This document shows, in pieces, positions 1-6,750 of a stretch of DNA of 21,966 bases. The translations under genes were made by a program, and so were the position numbers. The notes under the pieces were generated by a model, which did not search any database, was not told the origin of the DNA, and was given only the letters and a program-made list of their open reading frames with translations. The DNA is from JBAZKK01 sp964456925. Its GTDB lineage: Bacteria > Omnitrophota > Gorgyraeia > Gygaellales > Profunditerraquicolaceae. Position 1 is the first letter of the stretch; the number at the start of each line of letters is the position of its first letter. The stretch spans positions 1 to 21,966 of the forward strand of contig CAYWCX010000018.1 in assembly GCA_964456925.1 (NCBI GenBank), read 5' to 3'.

Positions 1-1496
1 AAATAACCGCCGGTCATGCCGTCGAGCGAAGCAGTAAGCTCATCCAGCCGCAGTTGTTTCTCCTGCCTTTTCTTTCTTTCTTCGATAGAGAGATTATCCA
101 GTTCCATTTTTACCCGCAGTCTTTCAAAATAAAGCTTGGTCACTTCGTCAACTATATCATTCCTAAGCTCTACCATAAGGCGCGCCTGCGAATCAATCAA
201 TCTCTGCTGTTCACTCCAGATAATGTCGCTTAACTTCCATTGCAAAGAAACGCTCCACTCCGGCGGTCCGACTGCAAATCGAGTAGCAGTGGCATTACTG
301 TAACTGGTGACTGTCTTGTCGTAATCCAGACTGAGTTCAGGCAATACTGCCTTTAACCTTGCCTGCCTTCTTAAGCTTTCAATCCTTGCCGGGTCAACTA
401 CCTGCGCATATTTGATTGCTGCTTTTTGAATTTCGGCGACTTGCGGCTCACCTTTGTTAACTAAGGAAATTGGGTCAAGATTTTTATTATTATCAAAGCA
501 GGGTGCGCTTGACTTAAATAGGCCTTTCTCGCAGGCAGCATACAAATTACCCTCCCTGTCAAGGCTTACGGAGCGGACTTCTCCTCCTGCCAGGGCAAAA
601 GACAGTTCCTGCCAGCGCGCATCGGTATAGGTAAATATCCCGGAGCTTGTCACGGCGTAGATTTGCGAATCCCGCGATACAAAAATAAATTTGACCTTGC
701 GGCTAAGCAATCCGTAATCCGAAACAGCGCTCCAGTTCTGCCCTTTATCACCAGTTTTATACACTCCCCGCCTGGTAGCCAGATAAACCTCGCCATTATT
801 CTGGTCGACGCAAAGGTAATTTATATCTTCCTTATTTTCTCCGTTCTGTTCCTCGTCCGGCTCTTCGGCATCGCTGCTCTCTTTAGCCGAAAAACCCACA
901 AAAACTCTTTCCCATTTTCCGCCATCCGGCGCCATTCTGTATACGCCGTCACTGGAAGCGGTATAAACAGACTTGTCTTCGGAGCTATAAGCAACTACCA
1001 TAATATCGGCATTCCCTAACTTACCGCTCTCCTTCTGCCAACTGCGGCCTTTATCCCGGCTCACGAAAAGCCCTCCCTTCGTCCCGAGGTAGATAACGGA
1101 TGGTAAGAACGCGATTGAGGTACAATCGGATTCCAGATAATTCCTCCCGCGAAAAATCCTGCTCCAGCTCCTTCCTTCATTATCGCTGCGGAATAATCCG
1201 CTTGCCGTAGCGGCATAAATGACTCCTTTATCCCGCGGGTCAAATGACAAAAGATGCGCGGCATTACTCCTGCCCCTTAACGCCAGCATACTGCGCCAAT
1301 TTTCACCGTTGTCTTCGCTTTTTAAAACCGCTCTGCCCGAGCCGATATAAATCAAGCGGCTATTCTCGGGGCCGACCAATACGCTTTTAACGTCATTGTC
1401 GCCGCGGCCTATCTCCTCCCAGGTAACCTCTGCTCCGACGGCAACCGGCCGGCAGAGTAAAGCCAGAAACGCATAAATCAACAATATTTTCTTCAT
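1..1496 (-). CDS. Exported beta-propeller protein with TolC-like C-terminal tail (3' end cut by window edge)
   Basis: I translated this from the sequence because the gene runs off the left edge; 498 residues are visible and no stop is reached. Residues 1-22 form a signal peptide (MKKILLIYAFLALL...VGA), so the protein is exported. Residues 25-330 hold about seven short repeats ending in the BNR/sortilin Asp-box pattern S-x-D-x-G-x-x-W (near 60, 104, 146, 187, 248, 285, 325), as expected for a seven-bladed YCF48/VPS10-like propeller. An acidic insert lies at 204-224. Residues 355-490 change character: a hydrophilic region with GPPEWSVSLQWKLSDIIW near 410-427, then a charged probable coiled coil (LRNDIVDEVTKLYFERLRVK). 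This resembles TolC-like or barrel-associated tails, so I infer an outer-membrane or periplasmic location. The start has an excellent Shine-Dalgarno (GGAGGTGA at 1502-1509). Its promoter carries the same ECF-like motif as the anti-sigma gene. Exact function unknown. Confidence 0.8.
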   Translation of the reverse strand, partial: MKKILLIYAFLALLCRPVAVGAEVTWEEIGRGDNDVKSVLVGPENSRLIYIGSGRAVLKSEDNGENWRSMLALRGRSNAAHLLSFDPRDKGVIYAATASGLFRSDNEGRSWSRIFRGRNYLESDCTSIAFLPSVIYLGTKGGLFVSRDKGRSWQKESGKLGNADIMVVAYSSEDKSVYTASSDGVYRMAPDGGKWERVFVGFSAKESSDAEEPDEEQNGENKEDINYLCVDQNNGEVYLATRRGVYKTGDKGQNWSAVSDYGLLSRKVKFIFVSRDSQIYAVTSSGIFTYTDARWQELSFALAGGEVRSVSLDREGNLYAACEKGLFKSSAPCFDNNKNLDPISLVNKGEPQVAEIQKAAIKYAQVVDPARIESLRRQARLKAVLPELSLDYDKTVTSYSNATATRFAVGPPEWSVSLQWKLSDIIWSEQQRLIDSQARLMVELRNDIVDEVTKLYFERLRVKMELDNLSIEERKKRQEKQLRLDELTASLDGMTGGY

Positions 1497-1512
1497 ATCT
1501 GTCACCTCCGCT

Positions 1513-1544
1513 ATAATAGACGGCGGGAAACAGAAAATCTAACC
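1513..1544 (-). promoter_or_regulatory. ECF-type promoter of the beta-propeller gene
   Basis: On the minus strand GGTTAGATTTT (1534-1544) is followed, after 11 bases, by CGTCTATTAT (1513-1522). The same two words with the same gap occur upstream of the anti-sigma gene at 6012-6043. From the first G of the -35 word to the C of CGTC is 22 bases, which is the geometry of ECF sigma promoters, and GTCTA resembles known ECF -10 elements. The predicted start near 1510 leaves a leader of about 14 bases containing the Shine-Dalgarno. Recognition by the sigma factor at 6031-6669 is inference. Confidence 0.6.
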
Positions 1545-1585
1545 CGGATTTTTAACTGCTGGGGTTTAAAAAATTTCAGGTGGGC

Positions 1586-2959
1586 TTAATTCGTGGACCA
1601 GAAGAGCTTGTTGCCGCTGTCAGAGACGAGATGGATTACTACTTCTACTATCTTGGGGTCGTATTTGGGGTTGGGGCCGCTTCCCTGTTTAAGTTCATTC
1701 ACGGCTTTATCTATACCTAAGGCCTCGCGGTACGGGCGGTGCGAAGTCATCGCCTCCAGGACGTCGCTTACCGCAAGGATGCGCGCCTCAAGCATGATAT
1801 CCTCGCCTTTAATGCCGCGCGGATAACCGCTGCCGTCCAGGCGCTCGTGGTGCTGATAAACCATATCCGCCAAAGAAAACGGGAATTTAATATCCTTAAA
1901 AAGTTCATAACACCTTACCACGTGCTCCTGGATAAGCTTGAATTCCAGGTCGCTTAACCTTCCGGGTTTGTTGAGTATATCCAGGGGGATGCTTATCTTA
2001 CCCAGATCATGGACTTCGCCGGCGAGCTTAATGCCCAGCAGGCGATTTTCGTCCCAGTCCAGGGCCTTGGCGATTTTCTCGGCAATCTCGGCGACCTTGC
2101 GGTTATGGCTGAAGGTATAGGGGTCACGCATCTCAAGGGCCTTGCCTAAAACCATCAGGGTGTTGATTACCATCTCAAGGCGCTCCCTCTCCAGGTTGGC
2201 ATAAGCCGTCATATCGCGGGTAATCCCCATCGTGCCGATGATGGTGCCGGAACGGTCATACATCGGAATCTTGGTGGTGATAACCTGGTTCCAGGTGCCG
2301 TTGGGAAGGAGGGTGCGTTCAATCTTGCCGATAATAGGTTTACCGCTATTCAGGACATAATTATCGTCATCGGCCATTTTCTGGGCCTGGTCTTTGCGGA
2401 AAAAATCAAAATCGCTCTTGCCGATAATTTCCTCCGGCTTCAACTTCATCCCGTCGGAGTAGAACTTATTTACCTTGATGATTCTATTCTGGCGGTTTTT
2501 GAAGTAGATGGCGTCGGGAATATTATCCAGGAGCCCCTGCATAAAATCCCTTTCCAGCTCCAGCTTCTCCTCCATCTCCTTATGCGCGGTAATATTCTCG
2601 ATAATGCCTTCCGCATACTCCCTTTTGTCGCCGGTAAAGACGCGTGAAGCGGTAATCGCCACCCAGAGCTGCTGCCCGTCCTTGGATTTAAAAACCGTCT
2701 CAAAAAACTTAACCTTGCCTTCATCCTTCAAAAGCTGGAGAAATTTTTCTTTTTCGTAGGGCCGCAGGAACAAATTCTCTAATTTTGCCCTTTTAAAATC
2801 GACCCTAGAGGCGTAGCCCAGCATATGGGCGAGGGTGGAATTGGTGATAATGAATCTTTCCGGCGGGGTAATCTGGTATTTGAAGAGACCGATCCCGAGG
2901 TTTTCTGCCGTGGAAATGTTCAGGTAAAAAGTATTATGCTCCATTAAAGCGTCTGGCAT
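1586..2959 (-). CDS. PAS-PAS-HD-GYP c-di-GMP phosphodiesterase / response protein
   Basis: 457 residues, cytoplasmic, with no membrane segment. Two PAS sensor domains (about 10-125 and 140-255, the second with the typical DNIPDAIYFKNRQNRIIKVN entry) are joined by a short helical linker to an HD-GYP domain (about 265-445). The metal and catalytic motifs are intact: H284 in the first helix, HD at 317-318 (GEVHDLGK), HHE at 370-372, DGSGYP at 375-380, and the ARILAVSDVLEAMTSHRPYR helix at 392-411. HD-GYP proteins hydrolyse c-di-GMP, so this enzyme probably lowers it in response to a small molecule, redox or other signal bound by PAS. The start at 2959 is preferred because it lies 20 bases after a predicted transcription start; no good ribosome site is visible, and Met6 (2944) is an alternative. 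The PilZ-PilT motor gene about 3.8 kb away is a plausible reader of the same second messenger. Confidence 0.93.
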   Translation of the reverse strand: MPDALMEHNTFYLNISTAENLGIGLFKYQITPPERFIITNSTLAHMLGYASRVDFKRAKLENLFLRPYEKEKFLQLLKDEGKVKFFETVFKSKDGQQLWVAITASRVFTGDKREYAEGIIENITAHKEMEEKLELERDFMQGLLDNIPDAIYFKNRQNRIIKVNKFYSDGMKLKPEEIIGKSDFDFFRKDQAQKMADDDNYVLNSGKPIIGKIERTLLPNGTWNQVITTKIPMYDRSGTIIGTMGITRDMTAYANLERERLEMVINTLMVLGKALEMRDPYTFSHNRKVAEIAEKIAKALDWDENRLLGIKLAGEVHDLGKISIPLDILNKPGRLSDLEFKLIQEHVVRCYELFKDIKFPFSLADMVYQHHERLDGSGYPRGIKGEDIMLEARILAVSDVLEAMTSHRPYREALGIDKAVNELKQGSGPNPKYDPKIVEVVIHLVSDSGNKLFWSTN

Positions 2960-2985
2960 ATGAATGGTGAAATTCTTATTTACTA

Positions 2986-2994
2986 ATTATAGCA
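2986..2994 (-). promoter_or_regulatory. Extended -10 promoter of the HD-GYP gene
   Basis: The minus strand reads TGCTATAAT here: a perfect TATAAT with the TGn extension. The -35 region 17 bases upstream (CTGGAT) does not match the consensus, which is common for extended -10 promoters. Predicted start near 2979, about 20 bases before the ATG. The identical nine-base word recurs upstream of purU. Confidence 0.6.
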
Positions 2995-3086
2995 TTTATT
3001 TTCAAAAAATCCAGGAAAATAAGCGGTTTTTTAAAATGCCTTAAAAATCGTATTTTGAATGATTTACGCCCCTGAAAAAATAGCTC

Positions 3087-5279
3087 TTAAGGCGGGATTG
3101 CCGACTTGCGGTTTTTAGTTTTAACCTCAACGCCCCGGATTTCCTCGGACAGACGTAAGAATTCGCGGGATTTGGCTTCATCCCTTCTATCCCGGTATAA
3201 AACCCCAAGGTTATGATAAGCCTCGGCTAACTCCACACGGGCGTTTATCTCCCGAGATAGTAAAACAGCCTTATTGAAAAAGTTCTCCGCCTCTCTCGTA
3301 TCGCCTATCTCCAGATAAAGTTCGCCCAGCATATTGTAATCCGCGGCAATGCTGGCCCTGTTCTGTTGTAACTCGTCTATGCGTAAACCCTTCAGGTAAT
3401 ATTCCAGGGCCTTCTGATATTGTTTCTCATATAAATAAATCTCTCCGAGGTTAAAATAACAATCGCTGAGTTCATTCCTGAATTTCATCTTCTCGAATAA
3501 TGCCTGGCTCTTGCGGTAAAAATCCTTGGCGGTTTCGTAATCGTCCTTATTGGCAAAGACCAGCCCAATATCAAAATAATCGCGGGCCAGGTTAGCGCGG
3601 TAATCGAGGATACGCTGCCTCTGGCGGTTAATCTCGGAACTCTTCGTTAATAACTCCAGTGCCTTGTCGTACTCCTCTTCATCAATATAACAGACTGCTA
3701 TTTTTCTCAAGGTTACTGCCTCATTCAGTTTATCACGCCCCTCCCTGCTTAATATCAGGGCGCGGTTATAAAAATCGCGGGCCCTGGGATAATCGCCGGA
3801 TAACTGATATACCCAGCCGATACTGGTGTAAGCCGAAAACAAGTGTTTATTGTTATGCCTTTTTTGACTGGAAAGGACATAATCAAAGTAAGTCTTTAAG
3901 GCCTCTTCCCTCCTGCCTGTTCTGCGATAGGCGTCTGCGAGAAGAGGATAAGCGTCGAGGAATAACGGTTCCTTCTGGATTATCCTGTTTGAAAACAGGA
4001 TCGTCCCTTGATTATTGCCTTGGTAATAGAGGTTGCGCGCGCGGTTAAATAAAAAATAGGTGCCGGGATTAATGCTGGGCGCAAGAAACCAGGCGCTTAA
4101 GGCCGCCGAAATAAGGGCAATCGCCAGCAAAAAACAGAATATCTGCTTACGGTAAGAAGAGACCCTCCTTTTGAACTTCAGTAGCGGAGCTGCCGGCCTT
4201 GGGCGGGGTTTGAAGAGGGCAAAATTAGGGTCTCCGTAAAGGATGTAACTCACCCATCCGATGGCGCCGATACCGCGCTCCTTGATTAATTTTAAGCGCG
4301 CCTGACGCACGCACTCTCCGACCTTTTCCCCTTTAATCAACTGGCCGTAAAACTCGCGCGCAAATAAAAGGCTAAGGTCATCTTCAATCCGGCGCATTGC
4401 CCCGATATAATGCATCGTTCCGGCGAATAAGAATGCCGAGGCCACGCCGTAAGTCCGCTCCTGGTAATCCCGGATTAAATCTTGCGGCGCTACCGCAGCA
4501 GAATGGCAGGCATTTGAGAATACCAATGCCGGAAGAGACGAACTTTCCGCTAAGGATTTGATATCGTTTACCGTAAACCTGCCGTTATCCAATACCCAGC
4601 CGCTCTCTTCGGGTCGTGCGCTGTCATATTCGCAGTGCCCGGCGAAATGCACGATATCGTAATCGCGCAGGTTCTTCTTCACGTAAAGGGTATCGATGTG
4701 GGAGGATTTAAAATCAATCCTGATTTCGCTGCGGCGGCGGTCAAGCTGGTTTTTGATATAAATGCCCTCGCTGTAGGCGGACTTTAAATCCGCGGTGGGG
4801 TTTGCCAGGATGAGCATCTTAAGGGGGCCGGCGGGGCTGCGGTATTCAACCGGGCGCAGTTCGTGGCTGGTGCGTATTAGCCTGCCGATATTAAATTTCA
4901 GGCAAAGAAAGTTTTCCCCGTCATAAAGCAATTCCCAGGGGATATTAATGAACTCTTCGTCCAGGGATAAAACCAGGTCTTTGATGATGGTAGATTTCAA
5001 CCTGTCCTTAACGGGGAGTGTCAAAAGGTGGTCCCAGAGGAGCTGCCCGATTTTCTTTAACTCTTTTATTGCCTGCGGCCCGGATTCCGGCCTTCGCGAT
5101 GTGCGGTTTAATAAGGCGGCTGCCTCTTCGCAGAATTTATTTATTTCGCGGAATGATACGCGGGACTGGCTGTAATGTCTAAGGGTCGGGGAGATTCCCT
5201 TCTGCTCAAAAATCCCCATCGCCAGCTGCTGGTTTTGTCTGAGTATTTCAAGGACCAGGGCATTAGGTGCGTTACCCAT
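3087..5279 (-). CDS. Membrane-anchored CHAT (caspase-like) protease with C-terminal TPR repeats
   Basis: 730 residues. A long N-terminal region leads into a CHAT domain (about 85-358) with family landmarks: NIPWELLYDGENFLCLKF near 112-129, the His motif DIVHFAGHCEY (208-218, likely catalytic H215), the Cys motif LVFSNACHSAA (252-262, likely catalytic C258) and the closing YGDPNFALF (348-356). The usual Gly after the catalytic His is Cys here. A basic stretch (KFKRRVSSYRKQ) precedes one membrane helix at 379-399; by the positive-inside rule the CHAT domain is cytoplasmic and the TPRs are outside. Residues 405-712 are about eight TPR units of the FNLGEIYLYEKQYQKALEYY kind. CHAT proteins are caspase/separase-clan cysteine proteases. 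This is the third gene of a sigma / anti-sigma / CHAT operon, starting 7 bases after the anti-sigma stop without a clear ribosome site, so translation is probably coupled. The target is unknown; the anti-sigma protein is the obvious candidate. Confidence 0.9.
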   Translation of the reverse strand: MGNAPNALVLEILRQNQQLAMGIFEQKGISPTLRHYSQSRVSFREINKFCEEAAALLNRTSRRPESGPQAIKELKKIGQLLWDHLLTLPVKDRLKSTIIKDLVLSLDEEFINIPWELLYDGENFLCLKFNIGRLIRTSHELRPVEYRSPAGPLKMLILANPTADLKSAYSEGIYIKNQLDRRRSEIRIDFKSSHIDTLYVKKNLRDYDIVHFAGHCEYDSARPEESGWVLDNGRFTVNDIKSLAESSSLPALVFSNACHSAAVAPQDLIRDYQERTYGVASAFLFAGTMHYIGAMRRIEDDLSLLFAREFYGQLIKGEKVGECVRQARLKLIKERGIGAIGWVSYILYGDPNFALFKPRPRPAAPLLKFKRRVSSYRKQIFCFLLAIALISAALSAWFLAPSINPGTYFLFNRARNLYYQGNNQGTILFSNRIIQKEPLFLDAYPLLADAYRRTGRREEALKTYFDYVLSSQKRHNNKHLFSAYTSIGWVYQLSGDYPRARDFYNRALILSREGRDKLNEAVTLRKIAVCYIDEEEYDKALELLTKSSEINRQRQRILDYRANLARDYFDIGLVFANKDDYETAKDFYRKSQALFEKMKFRNELSDCYFNLGEIYLYEKQYQKALEYYLKGLRIDELQQNRASIAADYNMLGELYLEIGDTREAENFFNKAVLLSREINARVELAEAYHNLGVLYRDRRDEAKSREFLRLSEEIRGVEVKTKNRKSAIPP

Positions 5280-5286
5280 CGGCCGG

Positions 5287-5994
5287 CTATACCCTGATGT
5301 CTAAAATAACGGAAGCGAGCCTCTTGTCTATATCGCTTATCTCAATGCGGTATTTCCCGAGGACGATATTCTCAAAGGTGACCCCGCTGGTATCGCTCAG
5401 GCAGGATTGCAATTCTACGCTGTCCCTGATGAGGGTAATCCGTACGTCCTTAAGGACCCGCTGTGTCTGTTTTTCCCTCGCCAGCACTACCAGATTAAAG
5501 TTCTGGCCGTTCTTCTTTTCAATCTTAATCTCTACCCTGATATTTTCAAAGTCCTTAAAGATATTAATCTCGTCTTTAAAGTCCCTGATTTTACGCGCGC
5601 GCAATAACGGCGCGGGGACTAATTCCTGCCCTACCAGAACATCGCCGGTAGTGGCGACGAGCTCCAGTATCTTTTCCTTAAAACGCAGGAAAATCTCCAA
5701 TGCCGGATTACCGAGGTTCTTCGCCAATAAATCCCTGATATTCTCCCTTAATTCTGCTGGAACCTCAAGTTGTCTCTCGGGCAAGAGCCGCAATTTGGCA
5801 TTGAGGGCGAATTTCCGGCTGCAGGTGTCGCAGATGACGAGGTGCGATTTTATCGCCTCGGCCTCCCGCGACGGAAGCCTGCCTTCGCTGAAACAGGCTA
5901 AATCCTCCTCAGGGGGGTGCTCCGACACAACCGGCTGCCCTGCCTTCCACCTGCGGTAAACCGCTTTAATCAACTTATCCATCTTCTCCTGCAT
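5287..5994 (-). CDS. Zinc-binding anti-sigma-like protein with C-terminal beta domain
   Basis: 235 residues. Residues 25-62 form a zf-HC2/ZAS anti-sigma domain with the ligand pattern H51-x3-C55-x2-C58 (SHLVICDTCSRKF), preceded by the usual EEDLACFSEGRL helix. Residues 70-135 are a helical linker. Residues 145-235 look like a beta-sandwich of the carboxypeptidase-regulatory or CNA-B kind (VRITLIRDSVELQSCLSDT, SGVTFENIVLGKYRIEISD). Most ZAS anti-sigma factors that answer to the envelope have a membrane helix; none is visible here, so this one is probably soluble. It lies between the ECF sigma gene (36 bases upstream) and the CHAT gene, as expected for the sigma factor's cognate inhibitor. The start has a Shine-Dalgarno (GAGAGGA) and its own ECF-like promoter overlapping the end of the sigma gene. 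The anti-sigma role is strongly suggested by motif and context but not proven. Confidence 0.82.
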   Translation of the reverse strand: MQEKMDKLIKAVYRRWKAGQPVVSEHPPEEDLACFSEGRLPSREAEAIKSHLVICDTCSRKFALNAKLRLLPERQLEVPAELRENIRDLLAKNLGNPALEIFLRFKEKILELVATTGDVLVGQELVPAPLLRARKIRDFKDEINIFKDFENIRVEIKIEKKNGQNFNLVVLAREKQTQRVLKDVRITLIRDSVELQSCLSDTSGVTFENIVLGKYRIEISDIDKRLASVILDIRV

Positions 5995-6011
5995 GTTATT
6001 CCTCTCCCGGG

Positions 6012-6043
6012 ATAATAGACGTAATATCCCTTAAAATCTAACC
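6012..6043 (-). promoter_or_regulatory. Internal ECF-type promoter driving anti-sigma and CHAT genes
   Basis: On the minus strand GGTTAGATTTT (6033-6043) covers the last codons and stop of the sigma gene; after 11 bases comes CGTCTATTAT (6012-6021). It is identical in both words and in the gap to the site at 1513-1544. The predicted start near 6009 gives a leader of about 15 bases carrying the GAGAGGA ribosome site. This would let the sigma factor raise its own inhibitor and the CHAT protease independently of the sigma gene's own vegetative promoter. The regulator is inferred. Confidence 0.62.
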
Positions 6044-6669
6044 GCTTTTTTATTGCCTGCTTCAAACGGCAGCACGAAACCTTTCTTCCTGAAACAATCC
6101 CTTAACCTTTCCACTATCCGGGATTTACGCATATCCACCGCCCCGCGCGTTAACCTCAGGATTTCCTTCACTTCTTCGAGGCTCAAGCCGCGGTTAAGAT
6201 GGAGCTCTAGAAAATACCTCTCATCGCTATCCAGCCGCGAGATGCAATCCTCCAAATGCAAAAACTTATCCTGCCGGATAACTTCCTCGGCAATACTGTC
6301 TGCGTCATCCGCGATAAAGTCTTTAAGGCTGGCGCCCTCATCATTTTCTTCATCCAGCGATAGCGTAACCCTCATCTTACGCAGATAGTCGATAGCGCGG
6401 TTGATGGTGACCTGTCTCAGCCAAGTGGCGAGACTGCAATTATTTCTGCCCCTGAAGGTTTTGAGTTTTTTAAAACCGTCCTTGAAGAGTGAAAGTATTA
6501 TCTCCTGAAAAAGGTCATTAATGCTGTCCTGGCTAGGCTGCTTAACGCCGTGGAGACCGAAGATATTGTGGATATAGTTGTATATCAGGCGGGAATATCG
6601 CGAGATAAATTCGTCCCAGGCTACGGTGTCCCCTTTGACGCACCTCTGGACAAACTTCAGATCATCCAT
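6031..6669 (-). CDS. ECF-family RNA polymerase sigma factor
   Basis: 212 residues, the two-domain architecture of ECF sigma factors. Region 2 spans about 11-100 (DTVAWDEFISRYSRLIYNYI, the INDLFQEIILSLFKD helix, and the -10-reading segment CSLATWLRQVTINRAIDYLRK). Region 4 spans about 138-195 (CISRLDSDERYFLELHLNRG, then the helix-turn-helix LSLEEVKEILRLTRGAVDMRKSRIVERL). The linker 101-137 is acidic. It is the first gene of an operon with a zinc-finger anti-sigma protein and a CHAT-TPR protease. The ATG at 6669 is only about two bases from the predicted transcription start and has no ribosome site, so the message is probably leaderless. Its likely target promoters are the two identical motifs at 1513-1544 and 6012-6043. 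Confidence 0.92.
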   Translation of the reverse strand: MDDLKFVQRCVKGDTVAWDEFISRYSRLIYNYIHNIFGLHGVKQPSQDSINDLFQEIILSLFKDGFKKLKTFRGRNNCSLATWLRQVTINRAIDYLRKMRVTLSLDEENDEGASLKDFIADDADSIAEEVIRQDKFLHLEDCISRLDSDERYFLELHLNRGLSLEEVKEILRLTRGAVDMRKSRIVERLRDCFRKKGFVLPFEAGNKKAVRF

Positions 6670-6677
6670 GGTGTTTT

Positions 6678-6706
6678 ATTATATCATGGGGTTATTTTTA
6701 TTGCAA
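6678..6706 (-). promoter_or_regulatory. Vegetative promoter of the sigma / anti-sigma / CHAT operon
   Basis: Minus-strand TTGCAA (6701-6706), 17-base spacer, TATAAT (6678-6683) with a TGA extension directly upstream of it. Predicted start near 6671, two bases before the ATG. The -35 hexamer is a perfect palindrome and also serves the divergent promoter. Confidence 0.72.
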
Positions 6707-6729
6707 ATTTAAGTTTTATCTGGTATATT
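6701..6729 (+). promoter_or_regulatory. Vegetative promoter of the PilZ-PilT gene, sharing its -35 box
   Basis: Plus-strand TTGCAA (6701-6706), 17-base spacer, TATATT (6724-6729) with a TGG extension. Predicted start near 6736, 15 bases before the ATG, with AAGGT at 6741-6745 as ribosome site. The same six bases are the -35 box of the opposite promoter, so polymerase can occupy only one side at a time. Confidence 0.7.
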
Positions 6730-6750
6730 GTTTATTAACAAAGGTCGCCG

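Noticed and set aside
663..1019. Plus-strand open frame inside the propeller gene
   Set aside because: It lies antisense to well-formed Asp-box repeats and has no ribosome site or family resemblance.
5267..5959. Long plus-strand open frame opposite the anti-sigma gene
   Set aside because: It is the antisense shadow of a gene with a zinc-binding motif, ribosome site and promoter; its product is low-complexity Ser/Leu-rich and matches nothing.
3087..6669. A type III-E CRISPR (Craspase) locus
   Set aside because: Only the protease and sigma theme is shared. There is no repeat array, no gRAMP/Cas7-11 gene, no cas1 or cas2, and the CHAT/TPR order is reversed relative to Csx29.
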